From assembly GCA_038748365.1 (NCBI GenBank), contig JBCDIZ010000001.1, positions 62,001-126,000 on the forward strand: 64,000 nucleotides of DNA, written 5' to 3'. The position numbers and the translations under genes are program-made. Below the pieces are notes generated by a model. That model saw only the letters and a program-made list of their open reading frames with translations, did not search any database and had not been told where the DNA came from. This DNA is from Alterisphingorhabdus sp038748365 (GTDB lineage Bacteria; Pseudomonadota; Alphaproteobacteria; Sphingomonadales; Sphingomonadaceae). Numbering within the stretch: the stretch's first letter is position 1; each line of letters begins with the position of its first letter. Positions 16,318 to 26,124 of the stretch are shown here, one piece after another.

Positions 16318-17241
16318 ATGGCGATTACCGCTGCTGCCGTAAAAGAACTGCGCGAGCGCACTGGCGCTGGCATGATGGACTGCAAAAAGGCGCTGGCCGA
16401 AACCAATGGCGACATTGAGGCTGCGGTTGACTTTTTGCGTGCCAAGGGTCTCGCCGCAGCGCAGAAGAAATCCAGCCGCACCGCTGCAGAAGGTCTGGTT
16501 GGCGTTGCTGTCGACGGCACCAAGGGTGTTGCGGTTGAGGTCAACAGCGAGACCGACTTCGTTGCCAAAAATGAGCAGTTTCAGGATTTCGTCCGTACCG
16601 TGACTGGCCTGGCGCTGGAGCATGGCGAGACCGATATGGATGCGCTTAAAGGTCTGGACTATCCCGGCGGCGGCACGGTTGAGGAAAAGCTGACCAACAA
16701 TATCGCCACCATCGGCGAGAACCAGTCGCTGCGTCGCGCCAAAATGGTGTCGGTCAGCCAGGGCGTTATTGTTCCTTATGTCCATAATGCGGTTGCACCG
16801 ATGCTTGGTAAGATTGGCGTTTTGGTTGCACTGCAGGGCGATGCGCCGACTGACAAGATGGAAGAGCTGGGCAAACAGTTGGCGATGCACATTGCCGCTG
16901 CCTTCCCGCTGACGCTGACTGCCGATGATCTCGATCAGGATGTGCTTGAGCGCGAGCGCGCTGTTGCCCGCGACAAGGCCGCTGAGTCCGGCAAGCCGGA
17001 CAATATTGTCGAGAAGATGGTCGAAGGCGCAGTGAAGAAGTTCGCCAAGGAAAACGCGCTTCTTAGCCAGCTGTTCGTGATGGACAACAAGACACCGATC
17101 GCCGACGTGGTTGCTGCTGCCGCCAAGGAAGCCGGTGGCTCGATTGAACTGGTCGATTATGTCCGCTATCAGCTCGGAGAAGGCATCGAGAAAGAAGAGA
17201 GCGATTTCGCCGCAGAAGTAGCCGCTGCTGCGGGTAACTGA
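16318..17241 (+). CDS. tsf: Elongation factor Ts
   Basis: Encodes 307 residues. EF-Ts exchanges GDP for GTP on EF-Tu. The N-terminal UBA-like module has the signature VKELRERTGAGMMDCKKAL, and the core contains the TDFVAKNEQF motif. Length is standard for alphaproteobacteria. An AAGGATA ribosome-binding region precedes the ATG. Followed by a perfect hairpin at 17249-17270 before pyrH. Confidence 0.98.
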   Translation: MAITAAAVKELRERTGAGMMDCKKALAETNGDIEAAVDFLRAKGLAAAQKKSSRTAAEGLVGVAVDGTKGVAVEVNSETDFVAKNEQFQDFVRTVTGLALEHGETDMDALKGLDYPGGGTVEEKLTNNIATIGENQSLRRAKMVSVSQGVIVPYVHNAVAPMLGKIGVLVALQGDAPTDKMEELGKQLAMHIAAAFPLTLTADDLDQDVLERERAVARDKAAESGKPDNIVEKMVEGAVKKFAKENALLSQLFVMDNKTPIADVVAAAAKEAGGSIELVDYVRYQLGEGIEKEESDFAAEVAAAAGN

Positions 17242-17248
17242 TCCTATT

Positions 17249-17270
17249 CCCCTCCCGCAAGCGGGAGGGG
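17249..17270 (+). terminator. GC-rich hairpin after tsf
   Basis: CCCCTCCCGC (17249-17258) pairs perfectly with GCGGGAGGGG (17261-17270) around AA. It resembles one arm of the palindromic repeats in this window and lies 7 bases after the tsf stop. There is no T-tract, so termination is uncertain; it may be a solo half-element. Confidence 0.5.
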
Positions 17271-17383
17271 AGATAATTGCGCAATGTAGTTACCGACAGC
17301 AATCATTCGCTTGGCAGGGGCGCGGCCACTGACTATGGAAGTCAAAACCTGCTGCTCATTCATTCAGGTCGAGAAAGCCCCTC

Positions 17384-18097
17384 ATGACTCAAAAGCGCTT
17401 CAACCGTATACTGCTGAAACTTTCAGGCGAAGCCCTGATGGGGGATGGCAATTTCGGGATTGATCCGGAAACAGTGCAACGCATGGCGCTGGAAGTGAGG
17501 GCAGCCAAAGAAGCCGGTCATGAAATCTGCCTGGTTATCGGCGGCGGCAATATTTTCCGTGGTATGGCAGGAGCCGCCAAGGGCATGGACCGGGCACAGG
17601 CCGATTATATGGGCATGCTGGCCACCGTGATGAATGCGCTAGCAATGCAAAATGCGCTGGAACAGTTGGGTGTTGATACGCGCGTGCAATCCGCCATACA
17701 GATGGATCAGGTGTGCGAGCCGGTCATCCGACGCCGTGCATTGCGGCATCTGCAAAAGGGTCGCATCGTAATTTTCGCTGCCGGTGTGGGCAGTCCATTC
17801 TTCACCACCGATAGCGGCGCCGCCTTGCGCGCAGCGGAAATGCAGTGCGATGCGCTGCTCAAGGGCACCAGTGTTGACGGTGTGTATGACAGCGATCCCA
17901 AAACCAATCCGGATGCAGTACGCTATGACAGCGTCTCTTATAGCGATGTTCTGGCCAAGGATTTGCGGGTTATGGACGCCAGCGCGGTTGCGCTGTGCCG
18001 TGATAATGGCATACCCATTGTCGTTTTCTCGATCCGTGATCAGGGCAATCTGGCCAAGGTTATGGCGGGCGAAGGCGTAGCGACCATTGTCGAATAA
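17384..18097 (+). CDS. pyrH: Uridylate kinase
   Basis: Encodes 237 residues of the hexameric bacterial UMP kinase (amino acid kinase family), which phosphorylates UMP to UDP for pyrimidine nucleotide supply. Seen are the N-terminal RILLKLSGEALMG, the glycine-rich VIGGGNIFRG and the C-terminal FSIRDQGNLAKVMAGE. Located between tsf and frr as in most bacteria. The gap of 142 bases upstream may carry a promoter. Confidence 0.97.
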   Translation: MTQKRFNRILLKLSGEALMGDGNFGIDPETVQRMALEVRAAKEAGHEICLVIGGGNIFRGMAGAAKGMDRAQADYMGMLATVMNALAMQNALEQLGVDTRVQSAIQMDQVCEPVIRRRALRHLQKGRIVIFAAGVGSPFFTTDSGAALRAAEMQCDALLKGTSVDGVYDSDPKTNPDAVRYDSVSYSDVLAKDLRVMDASAVALCRDNGIPIVVFSIRDQGNLAKVMAGEGVATIVE

Positions 18098-18152
18098 ATA
18101 TGGCGTCGAATAAAGGCTGCACATACAAGAATTATTTGAGAAAGCGAACGAT

Positions 18153-18710
18153 ATGGCAAAATATGACAAGGCTGATCTGGAGCGTCGCATGAACGGCGCT
18201 GTCGAAGCGCTGAAAGGCGATCTGTCCGGTCTGCGTACTGGCCGTGCCAATGTCGCGCTTCTCGATCCGGTGCAGGTGGAGGTTTATGGCGCCAATATGC
18301 CGCTCAATCAGGTGGCTACTGTCAGCGTCCCCGAACCGCGCATGTTGAGTGTACAGGTGTGGGACAAGGGCAATATGACGCCGGTGGAAAAGGCTATTCG
18401 TGCGGCTGGTCTGGGTCTTAACCCGATTGCTGACGGGCAAGTAATCCGTTTGCCTATCCCTGATCTTACCGAGGAGCGCCGCAAGGAACTCGCCAAGCTG
18501 GCCGGGCAATATGCCGAAAAGGCACGCATCGCTATTCGCAATGTGAGACGCGATGGCATGGATTCGCTGAAAGCTGATGAAAACAAAAAGGAAATCAGTG
18601 AGGATGAGCGCAAGCGCCTGGAAGATGAGGTCCAGAAGCTGACCGACAGTATGATCGCGCAGGCCGACGAAGCCGCCAGCGATAAAGAGAAAGAAATCCT
18701 CTCCCAGTGA
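18153..18710 (+). CDS. frr: Ribosome recycling factor
   Basis: Encodes 185 residues that split post-termination ribosomes with EF-G. The LERRMNGAVEALKGDLSGLR opening helix and the RTGRAN motif, with VSVPEPRMLSVQVWDK, are characteristic. The stop TGA overlaps the GTG start of uppS (GTGA), implying coupled translation. Confidence 0.97.
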   Translation: MAKYDKADLERRMNGAVEALKGDLSGLRTGRANVALLDPVQVEVYGANMPLNQVATVSVPEPRMLSVQVWDKGNMTPVEKAIRAAGLGLNPIADGQVIRLPIPDLTEERRKELAKLAGQYAEKARIAIRNVRRDGMDSLKADENKKEISEDERKRLEDEVQKLTDSMIAQADEAASDKEKEILSQ

Positions 18711-19555
18711 CCGATCGACGCGGACATAACCGCGACGAAAGCCGCCCCGAAAACCATGATTCTCATCATGGCGGGGCTGCCTTGGACAGCAGTGTAAGAA
18801 TAGCCGAGCCAGCACACCCGCAACAGGCAGGCCATACCGAAGAACAGACGGGGCAGGACTATGGTGTACGCCATGCCGCGATCATCATGGATGGCAATGG
18901 CCGCTGGGCCAAAAAGCGCCATTTGCCGCGCGCCATGGGGCATCGGGCCGGGGTCGAGGCGGTTCGAAAAACTGTGCGCGCCGCGCGTGATCTCGGGCTG
19001 GAGGCGATGACGCTCTATGCCTTTTCTTCGGAGAACTGGAAGCGTTCAGAGGAAGAAGTCAGCGATTTGATGGGCTTGTTGCGCCACTATATCCGCAATG
19101 ATATTGACGAATTTGTCAGCAACAATGTTCGGCTGCATGTTATCGGCAATTATCGCGCTCTGGCACCCGATATTGTTGATATGATCGAGGATGTGCTGGA
19201 GCGCACGGCGGATAATGATGGCACGTCACTGGCAGTAGCGCTCAACTATGGTGGGCAGGACGAGATTGTCCGCGCCACCCGCGCCATAGCCGCGAAAGTC
19301 GCCAATGGTGAGGTGGATGCCGAGGCGATTGCTACTGAGCATATCAGTGATGCGCTGGATACTGCGGCACTGCCGCCGCTCGATCTGATCATCCGCACTT
19401 CGGGCGAGCGCCGTCTCTCCAACTTCCTGCTATGGCAGTCGGCTTATGCTGAGCTGTATTTTACCGACACGCTATGGCCCGACTTCACTCCTGAGCATCT
19501 GCGTGAAGCGCTGAAAGACTTCCGTAGTCGTGACCGTAGATTTGGTGGGCGGTAA
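18707..19555 (+). CDS. uppS: Isoprenyl transferase (undecaprenyl diphosphate synthase)
   Basis: Encodes 282 residues from a GTG overlapping frr; the first 50 or so (rich in His, Arg, Gln) precede the conserved core and the true start could be later. The core has HAAIIMDGNGRWAK with the catalytic Asp, the FSSENWKR motif and the C-terminal DLIIRTSGERRLSNFLLWQ. It builds the C55 lipid carrier for peptidoglycan and other surface polymers. It overlaps cdsA by 26 bases. Confidence 0.94.
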   Translation: MTDRRGHNRDESRPENHDSHHGGAALDSSVRIAEPAHPQQAGHTEEQTGQDYGVRHAAIIMDGNGRWAKKRHLPRAMGHRAGVEAVRKTVRAARDLGLEAMTLYAFSSENWKRSEEEVSDLMGLLRHYIRNDIDEFVSNNVRLHVIGNYRALAPDIVDMIEDVLERTADNDGTSLAVALNYGGQDEIVRATRAIAAKVANGEVDAEAIATEHISDALDTAALPPLDLIIRTSGERRLSNFLLWQSAYAELYFTDTLWPDFTPEHLREALKDFRSRDRRFGGR

Positions 19556-20255
19556 GACAGTGCAGGAGGGGGTTGCAACAAAGAAGCCGTCTGACCTCGG
19601 CGTTCGTGCACTATCTGCCCTTGTAATGGTGGCGGTTGCTGGACTGGCCTTATGGGCCGGCGGCCTGCTGTTCTGGATGCTATGCGCATTGGTCGCCGGG
19701 GCTGTATTGGTCGAATATTGGTCGCTGGTCGATAAATTCGCAAATTCTGGCAGCGCACGTTTTCGCTGGATGGCTCTTGGCATTTTTTATGTCGGGCTGG
19801 CGGCGATAGCCTTGGCCTTTTTCCGGCTGAAGGAGGAAAGCGGTCTGGAAGCGCTGATGCTGATCTGCGTCGTTATTGCCACTGATGTCGGTGCCTATTT
19901 TGCCGGACGATCCATTGGCGGCCCCAAGCTTGCGCCACAGATCAGCCCGAACAAGACCTGGGCTGGCCTTATCGGCGCGATGATTGCAGCGACAATTGTC
20001 TGGACTGGCTATAATATCTTGACCGACGGCCAGTCTTTGCGCATCGCGCTGATCAGCGGCCCACTCATGGCAATTGTGGCACAAATGGGCGACCTCTTTG
20101 AAAGCTGGATGAAGCGCCGGGCGGGGGTGAAGGACAGCGGCACGCTTATCCCTGGCCATGGCGGCGTTTTTGACCGGGTTGACGGCATGCTGGCGGTGTT
20201 TTTCGTGATCGGCCTGACGCATATCACCTTTATCTGGAGTTACTTCGCATCGTGA
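19530..20255 (+). CDS. cdsA: Phosphatidate cytidylyltransferase
   Basis: Encodes up to 241 residues, a polytopic membrane enzyme making CDP-diacylglycerol from phosphatidate and CTP. The C-terminal signature is present: SPNKTWAGLIG, then the KDSGTLIPGHGGVFDRVDG motif (about residues 205-224). Several start codons are possible in frame (GTG 19530, GTG 19545, GTG 19560); the first overlaps uppS. The product feeds pssA at 13726. The stop overlaps the dxr start. Confidence 0.95.
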   Translation: MTVDLVGGKTVQEGVATKKPSDLGVRALSALVMVAVAGLALWAGGLLFWMLCALVAGAVLVEYWSLVDKFANSGSARFRWMALGIFYVGLAAIALAFFRLKEESGLEALMLICVVIATDVGAYFAGRSIGGPKLAPQISPNKTWAGLIGAMIAATIVWTGYNILTDGQSLRIALISGPLMAIVAQMGDLFESWMKRRAGVKDSGTLIPGHGGVFDRVDGMLAVFFVIGLTHITFIWSYFAS

Positions 20256-21418
20256 GCAGCGCACGTACCATTTCGATTTTCGGTGCAACCGGCTCGGTCG
20301 GCACATCAACGCTCGATCTGGTGCGCAGTAATCGCGATGCCTATCGCGTTGAGGTTTTGACGGCGCATAGCGATGTCGATCAACTGGCGGCGCTTGCCAA
20401 GGAGTTTGGCGCTGAGCTGGCAGTGGTTGCAGATGAGAGCAAGTTGAACGATTTGCAATCTGCGCTGGCAAGTTCGCAAGTGGAAACAGCGGCAGGAGAA
20501 GGCGCGCTAGTGGCGGCTGCCGACCGCGATGTAGACTGGACAATGGCGGCGATTGTCGGCTGTGCCGGTCTGGCGCCGACTATGGCAGCACTGAAACGCG
20601 GCAAATGTGTTGGCCTGGCGAATAAGGAATCTCTGGTCTCTGCCGGTGCATTGATGACTGATGTTGCGGGCAAAAGCGGTGCACACCTCCTCCCGGTCGA
20701 TTCAGAACATAATGCTATTTTCCAAAGCCTTGCGGGTAGCAATATAGACGATGTTCGCAAAATCACGCTTACCGCAAGTGGCGGCCCGTTTCGCGGCCGC
20801 ACGCGTGATGAACTGCAATCGGTAACGCCCGAACAGGCGGTGGCGCATCCCAATTGGGATATGGGGGCAAAGATCAGCGTCGACTCCGCAACGATGATGA
20901 ACAAAGGCCTGGAACTGATTGAAGCGCATTATCTTTTTCCGGTTGGCCTCGATAATATCGAGATACTTGTCCATCCCCAATCGGTTATTCATTCGATGGT
21001 CGAATATCATGACCGCTCAACCATCGCGCAACTCGGTTCACCCGATATGCGTATCCCCATCGCCAGCGCCCTGGCATGGCCGCAGCGAATGGAGACCGAT
21101 TGCGAACCGCTGGATCTAGCCACAATCGGTCGGCTCGATTTTATGCTGCCTGATGAAGAGACTTTCCCGGCAACCGCAATGGCGCGCGCGGCGATTTTAG
21201 CAGGCGGTGCGCGGCCAGCGATGCTCAATGCTGCCAATGAAATTGCGGTGGCCGCGTTTCTTGATCGCAAGATCGGTTTTCTCGACATCACCCGGGTTGT
21301 GGATGATGTGCTGCAAAGCCTCGACTGCGCTGCACCAAAAGGCATAGAGGATGTGCTTGCGATAGACAGCGAGGCGCGCAGGGCCGCTACGGCACGGACT
21401 GACCTTATTGCTGCCTAA
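20252..21418 (+). CDS. dxr: 1-deoxy-D-xylulose 5-phosphate reductoisomerase
   Basis: Encodes 388 residues, the first committed enzyme of the MEP isoprenoid pathway. The NADPH-binding GATGSVGTSTLDL is at residues 10-22. Active-site motifs include GLANKESLVSAG and LLPVDSEHNAIFQ. The GTG start overlaps the cdsA stop. Its product leads to the isoprenyl units used by UppS upstream. Confidence 0.97.
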   Translation: MSSARTISIFGATGSVGTSTLDLVRSNRDAYRVEVLTAHSDVDQLAALAKEFGAELAVVADESKLNDLQSALASSQVETAAGEGALVAAADRDVDWTMAAIVGCAGLAPTMAALKRGKCVGLANKESLVSAGALMTDVAGKSGAHLLPVDSEHNAIFQSLAGSNIDDVRKITLTASGGPFRGRTRDELQSVTPEQAVAHPNWDMGAKISVDSATMMNKGLELIEAHYLFPVGLDNIEILVHPQSVIHSMVEYHDRSTIAQLGSPDMRIPIASALAWPQRMETDCEPLDLATIGRLDFMLPDEETFPATAMARAAILAGGARPAMLNAANEIAVAAFLDRKIGFLDITRVVDDVLQSLDCAAPKGIEDVLAIDSEARRAATARTDLIAA

Positions 21419-21485
21419 ATTTTGCACCAGTTGCGTTTCATTCACTCTATTGGCCCATGCAATCATGAAAAGGCGTAACTCTTAA

Positions 21486-22595
21486 ATGGAAAATCCGAGC
21501 TTCTTATTTTCTGTAGGCGCATTTCTGCTGCTGCTGGGACCGCTCGTCTTTATTCACGAGATGGGGCACTATCTCGTCGGGCGTTGGTGCGGGGTGAAGG
21601 CTGATGTGTTTTCCATCGGCTTTGGACGCGAAATTTTCGGCTGGAATGACAAAAGCGGCACTCGCTGGAAAGTCTCGATGATCCCGCTGGGGGGCTATGT
21701 CCAGTTTGCCGGTGATATGAACCCGGCCAGCCAGCCCGATGCGGATCTTGATGGTCTTTCAGAAGCCGAGCGCAACCAGACTTTCCAGTCCAAAACATTG
21801 TTGCAGCGCGCAGCGATTGTGTTTGCCGGTCCTGCGGTGAACTTTCTGTTCGCCATTCTGATCTTCGCCGGTTTTGCCCTGATTTACGGCAAGGTCGTCA
21901 CCCCGCCGCTGGTGGAAAATGTTGAACCCGGAACTGCCGCTGCCGAATACCAGCTAGAAGAAGGTGACCGCATCTTGGCCATTAATGGCGAGGAAATTGC
22001 CTATTTTGAGGATATTCGCCAGCATGTCATGCCATGGCCAGGGGCGGGTGCTACCCTGTCGATAGAACGCGACGGTACGCGGCTGGAAAAACAGGTAACG
22101 CTGGGCACAGCTTATCAGGAAGACCGCTTCGGTAATAAAAGCCCATATGGCCTGTTAGGCATAGCGCCGCCAAAGCAGATTATCGAGCCCGTCTCTCTGC
22201 TTGAAGCGCCAGTCTACGGCATCGATAAAACCGTCGATGTTGTGAAGTTGATGATTACCACGTTGGGCCAGATCATTACCGGTACGCGCTCAGTGAAAGA
22301 ATTGGGCGGCGTCTTGAAGATTGGTCAGGTTTCGGGCGAGCAGCTGGCAGCGGGGCCGATTGCATTCATTTCGCTTATTGCCCTGATTTCAATTAACTTA
22401 GGGTTCATTAACCTCCTGCCAATCCCGATGCTCGATGGCGGCCATTTGCTGTTTTATGCGATTGAAGCTGTGCGTCGTCGGCCTCTCGGGCCGAATGCAA
22501 CGGAATGGGCTTATCGCTTTGGCCTGTCTTTTGTACTGGTGTTTATGGTGCTTGTTACGGTCAATGACTTATTATCTTTTCGGTTGCTGGGTTGA
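21486..22595 (+). CDS. rseP: RIP metalloprotease RseP (site-2 protease)
   Basis: Encodes 369 residues of an intramembrane zinc protease. The zinc ligands are in HEMGH at residues 24-28; the third ligand is in the MLDGGHLLFYAIE motif near the C-terminus. One PDZ domain lies between (EDGDRILAINGEE-like stretch, about residues 150-220); E. coli RseP has two, while shorter forms have one. It cleaves anti-sigma factors or signal-peptide remnants. Located before bamA, fitting an envelope-stress role. Confidence 0.95.
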   Translation: MENPSFLFSVGAFLLLLGPLVFIHEMGHYLVGRWCGVKADVFSIGFGREIFGWNDKSGTRWKVSMIPLGGYVQFAGDMNPASQPDADLDGLSEAERNQTFQSKTLLQRAAIVFAGPAVNFLFAILIFAGFALIYGKVVTPPLVENVEPGTAAAEYQLEEGDRILAINGEEIAYFEDIRQHVMPWPGAGATLSIERDGTRLEKQVTLGTAYQEDRFGNKSPYGLLGIAPPKQIIEPVSLLEAPVYGIDKTVDVVKLMITTLGQIITGTRSVKELGGVLKIGQVSGEQLAAGPIAFISLIALISINLGFINLLPIPMLDGGHLLFYAIEAVRRRPLGPNATEWAYRFGLSFVLVFMVLVTVNDLLSFRLLG

Positions 22596-22688
22596 AACAT
22601 TGTCGGGCTTGATGCAGAGGGGCTGCCGAGAGGATTGCGTCCAGAGAGGTAACGCTCAAACAGGGCGAGTGGGATTATTGGGGTTAAT

Positions 22689-25397
22689 TTGGTGAATTCA
22701 TCTAGATCGCTTGACCGGACGATGTCTGGCCATGCTGCCAATCGCCACAAAACGGCTCTGGCTTCAACATTGCTGGCGACAACCATTTTGGCCGGCACCC
22801 CTGCGACAGCCTATGCGCAGGACGCAGCAACACCGGCTGCTGAGACCGCGCAGCCCACACCGGCACCTTCCCCTGCTGCAGGACGCGAGGTTATCCGCTC
22901 AATCACGGTTAACGGGTCACAGAGGCTCGAGCCGGATACCATCCGCTCCTATATGAAACTGCGCGTCGGCCAGCGCTATAGTCAGCAGGCCGCTGACCAG
23001 GCGTTGAAGGACCTGTTTGCGACTGAATTATTTGCCGATGTCTCAATCCGTAACAATCAAGGCGCTGTAGTCATTACTGTGCAGGAGAACCCGGTCATCA
23101 ACCGCGTTATCCTGGAAGGTAATAAGCGGATCAAGGATGACAAAATCCTCCCGGAAATCCGACTGTCACCAAGGCAGATTTTCACCCGCACCAAGGTTCG
23201 CGCCGATGTCGCGCGCATTATCGAGCTATATAAGCGTCAAGGCCGTTTTGCTGCTACGGTAGAGCCGAAAATGGTGCAGCAGGACCAGAACCGTGTTGAT
23301 ATCGTTTTCGAGATCAACGAAGGCCCACGCTCCAAGGTGCAGCAGATCAATATTATCGGAAACGAGATTTTCTCCGATGGCCAGCTGCGCAGCGAAATGG
23401 TCACCAAGCAATCGCGCTTCTTCCGGTTCTTTAGTTCATCCGATACTTATGACCCGGACAAGCTGGCCTTTGACCAGCAGAAACTGCGCCAATTCTATCT
23501 GACTGAAGGCTATGCCGATTTCCGAGTGGTTTCTGCGGTTGCAGAGCTTACGCCGGACAAGCGCGACTTCATCATCACCTATGTGGTTGAAGAAGGTGAG
23601 CGTTATAATTTTGGTGAAGTGACGGTTGAAAGTGAGCTACGCGAATTTGACGGTGAATCGCTTCAGCGACGCTTGCCGATGCAAAGTGGTGACCCCTATA
23701 ATGCCAAGCTGGTTGAAGATACCGTTGAGCAGCTGAGCGAAACCGCGGGTCTTTTTGGCTATGCCTTTGCCGATGTTCGCCCGCAATTCCGTCGCGATAA
23801 AGAAACGCTGACGATGAATATCAACTTCCTGATTGCGGATACCGATCGGGTTTATGTTGAGCGAGTTGATATTAACGGCAATACGCTAACACAGGACAAA
23901 GTAGTTCGACGCGAATTCCGCCTGTCAGAGGGGGATGCCTTTAACAGTTTTCAGGTCCGTCGCTCGGCTAACCGCATCAACTCGCTTGGTTTCTTCCAGG
24001 AGAATCTGGAAGTCGAACAGCGCGAAGGTACGCAAGCGGACCGGATCATATTGGAAGCTAATGTTCAGGAGCGTCCGACTGGCGAACTACAATTGTCGGC
24101 TGGTATCTCCAGTATTGAGAATTTCATTCTGCAGGCCGCTATTCGCCAGCGCAACTTCCGCGGCAAGGGGCAGACGCTTGGATTGAGCGTTGACTATTCG
24201 CAGTTTCGCAACAGTGTTCAGCTAAGCTTTACTGAACCCTATCTGTTTGACCGCAATATCTCGGTTGGCGCTGATATTTTTCGCCGTGATTTGAACAGCT
24301 TCAATTTTAACAATCAGAATAACACGCTATTTGAACAGCTCACTACTGGCGCGACCTTGCGTGTTGGCGCAGCTCTGAATGAATATCTATCGCTATTGCT
24401 CAACTATCGTTTGGCGGTTGACGAAGTATCTGTAGATGAAAGCCAATTCTTCTCAGATATCGATGGCGACGGTGATACTGAGTGTAATCCTGTCCAGGCT
24501 GGCTTCTTCCTCTGTGATGCGCTTGGCAATCGTACAACATCATCAATCGGTTATTCGCTAATCTATGATGATCGTAACAATCGTATTCGTCCGACGCGTG
24601 GCCAAAACTTTACGATTAGCCAGGATTTTGCTGGTCTTGGAGGATCCGTCAGCTTCCTGCGTACGCGTATTAATGCCGGGAAGTTCTGGGACGTGGGCAG
24701 CGGTTTTATCTTCTCTTTACAGGCTGAGGGTGGCCATATTCAGCCATTTGAGAATCGTGGTTCACCTGAGGATGGCATTGATGATGTCCGACTTATCGAC
24801 CGGTTCTTCTTGGGTCAGCCGCAATTTCGTGGCTTTGATATCCGCGGTGTCGGTCCCCGCGTTATCCGTGTTTTTCCTTCTGGGCTCGACCGTAGTGTAG
24901 GCGAAGATGGCAGCGTAGTGCTAACTCCAAACCTCACGAATCGTCGCAACTTCCAAGACGATGCTCTCGGCGGAAGAAGCTACTATTTTGCTCGCGCCGA
25001 GCTTGAAATCCCTCTTGGTGCAGGTGCTCAATCGCTTGGTCTGCGGCCATCACTTTTTGTTGATGTTGGCTCTGTATTTGACGTTGTACAGCCTATTCTG
25101 CAATCTCCGCAGTCTATTAATGCTGATGGTGAGCCTGTATTCCTTACCGTTAATGATGACGGAGATATCATTACAACTACTGATGCTTTGGACGCTAACG
25201 GTAATCCAAATACGCCTGATCTGGCCTTCCAAGAACTCTTTCTAGGCGACAGCATATCTCCGCGTATTACGGCCGGAATCGGCGTGAACTGGAACTCGCC
25301 TTTTGGACCTTTTCGTATCGACTTCGCCTATGATGTTAGATCGCAAGAAGGTGACGATACGCGACTTATTACATTTAACGTAGGGACCCAATTCTGA
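22689..25397 (+). CDS. bamA: Outer membrane protein assembly factor BamA
   Basis: Encodes up to 902 residues: a signal peptide (ending near ATAYA-QDAA), five POTRA repeats (about residues 70-450) and a C-terminal beta barrel ending in phenylalanine (FNVGTQF). It inserts beta-barrel proteins in the outer membrane. Possible starts are TTG 22689, GTG 22692 and ATG 22722; the last gives a more ordinary signal peptide. The barrel half has lower GC (45% and 42% counted in two 60-base blocks, 25081-25200) and an extended loop rich in Asp, Asn and Thr. Stop overlaps the skp start. Confidence 0.96.
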   Translation: MVNSSRSLDRTMSGHAANRHKTALASTLLATTILAGTPATAYAQDAATPAAETAQPTPAPSPAAGREVIRSITVNGSQRLEPDTIRSYMKLRVGQRYSQQAADQALKDLFATELFADVSIRNNQGAVVITVQENPVINRVILEGNKRIKDDKILPEIRLSPRQIFTRTKVRADVARIIELYKRQGRFAATVEPKMVQQDQNRVDIVFEINEGPRSKVQQINIIGNEIFSDGQLRSEMVTKQSRFFRFFSSSDTYDPDKLAFDQQKLRQFYLTEGYADFRVVSAVAELTPDKRDFIITYVVEEGERYNFGEVTVESELREFDGESLQRRLPMQSGDPYNAKLVEDTVEQLSETAGLFGYAFADVRPQFRRDKETLTMNINFLIADTDRVYVERVDINGNTLTQDKVVRREFRLSEGDAFNSFQVRRSANRINSLGFFQENLEVEQREGTQADRIILEANVQERPTGELQLSAGISSIENFILQAAIRQRNFRGKGQTLGLSVDYSQFRNSVQLSFTEPYLFDRNISVGADIFRRDLNSFNFNNQNNTLFEQLTTGATLRVGAALNEYLSLLLNYRLAVDEVSVDESQFFSDIDGDGDTECNPVQAGFFLCDALGNRTTSSIGYSLIYDDRNNRIRPTRGQNFTISQDFAGLGGSVSFLRTRINAGKFWDVGSGFIFSLQAEGGHIQPFENRGSPEDGIDDVRLIDRFFLGQPQFRGFDIRGVGPRVIRVFPSGLDRSVGEDGSVVLTPNLTNRRNFQDDALGGRSYYFARAELEIPLGAGAQSLGLRPSLFVDVGSVFDVVQPILQSPQSINADGEPVFLTVNDDGDIITTTDALDANGNPNTPDLAFQELFLGDSISPRITAGIGVNWNSPFGPFRIDFAYDVRSQEGDDTRLITFNVGTQF

Positions 25398-26089
25398 TGA
25401 AACATATGACAAAACTTATGGCTTCTGCCTTGGTGGCTAGCGCCGCAATGGCTGCGACACCGGCAATGGCGCAGGTCAATGGCATTGCTACGACCGATCC
25501 AGCCACCGCCATCGCTGCTAGCCAAGCCCGGGGCACGGCTTACCAGCAGATCGAGACAACCTATGCCTCACAGATCCAGACACTTCAGCAAAAGCGCCAA
25601 CAGGCTCAGGAGCTTGGCAAGCAACTGGATACTGATGGTAATGGCGAAGTCAGTGATCAGGAGGCTGCAGCAGCGCAAAGCGCGAACAATCCGGTGCTGC
25701 AGCAAATCAACTCGATTCAACGCGAGATCGATTCTCTTAGCGCACCCATAGCTCTGGCGCAGATTTATGCGCTTGAGCAGATCACACAGCAGTTCAACGC
25801 AGCTCAGCAACAGGTCGTTTCCGACAAGAACATTAGCGTTATTCTAACGCCTGAGGCATTTGTCTATGCGCCGCCAGCAGCTGATGTGACCAACGACATT
25901 GTGACTGCGCTCAACACCCGTTTGCCGGCAGTCAGCACGGCTGTCCCCGCTGATTGGCAGCCATCGCGCCAGGGGCAGCAATTGCATCAGCGGGTGCAGC
26001 AGATACTGGTTATCTCTGCTCTCCAGCAGCGCGCGGCACAGCAACAACAGCAGCAACAGACGACTACGCAGCAGCCTACCGGTCGTTAA
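25397..26089 (+). CDS. skp: OmpH/Skp family periplasmic chaperone with an EF-hand-like loop
   Basis: Encodes 230 residues with a signal peptide (cleavage near AMA-QVNG). The middle is a long glutamine-rich coiled coil typical of the Skp tentacles, which hold unfolded outer-membrane proteins. Between the helices lies DTDGNGEVSDQE (about residues 76-87), matching all ligand positions of an EF-hand calcium loop, which is not usual for Skp. The C-terminus is a glutamine-rich tail. The ATG overlaps the bamA TGA, so the pair is coupled. Confidence 0.88.
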   Translation: MKHMTKLMASALVASAAMAATPAMAQVNGIATTDPATAIAASQARGTAYQQIETTYASQIQTLQQKRQQAQELGKQLDTDGNGEVSDQEAAAAQSANNPVLQQINSIQREIDSLSAPIALAQIYALEQITQQFNAAQQQVVSDKNISVILTPEAFVYAPPAADVTNDIVTALNTRLPAVSTAVPADWQPSRQGQQLHQRVQQILVISALQQRAAQQQQQQQTTTQQPTGR

Positions 26090-26124
26090 GCCGCGCATAT
26101 CTGTTTAGTTTAAGAGGCACCGTC

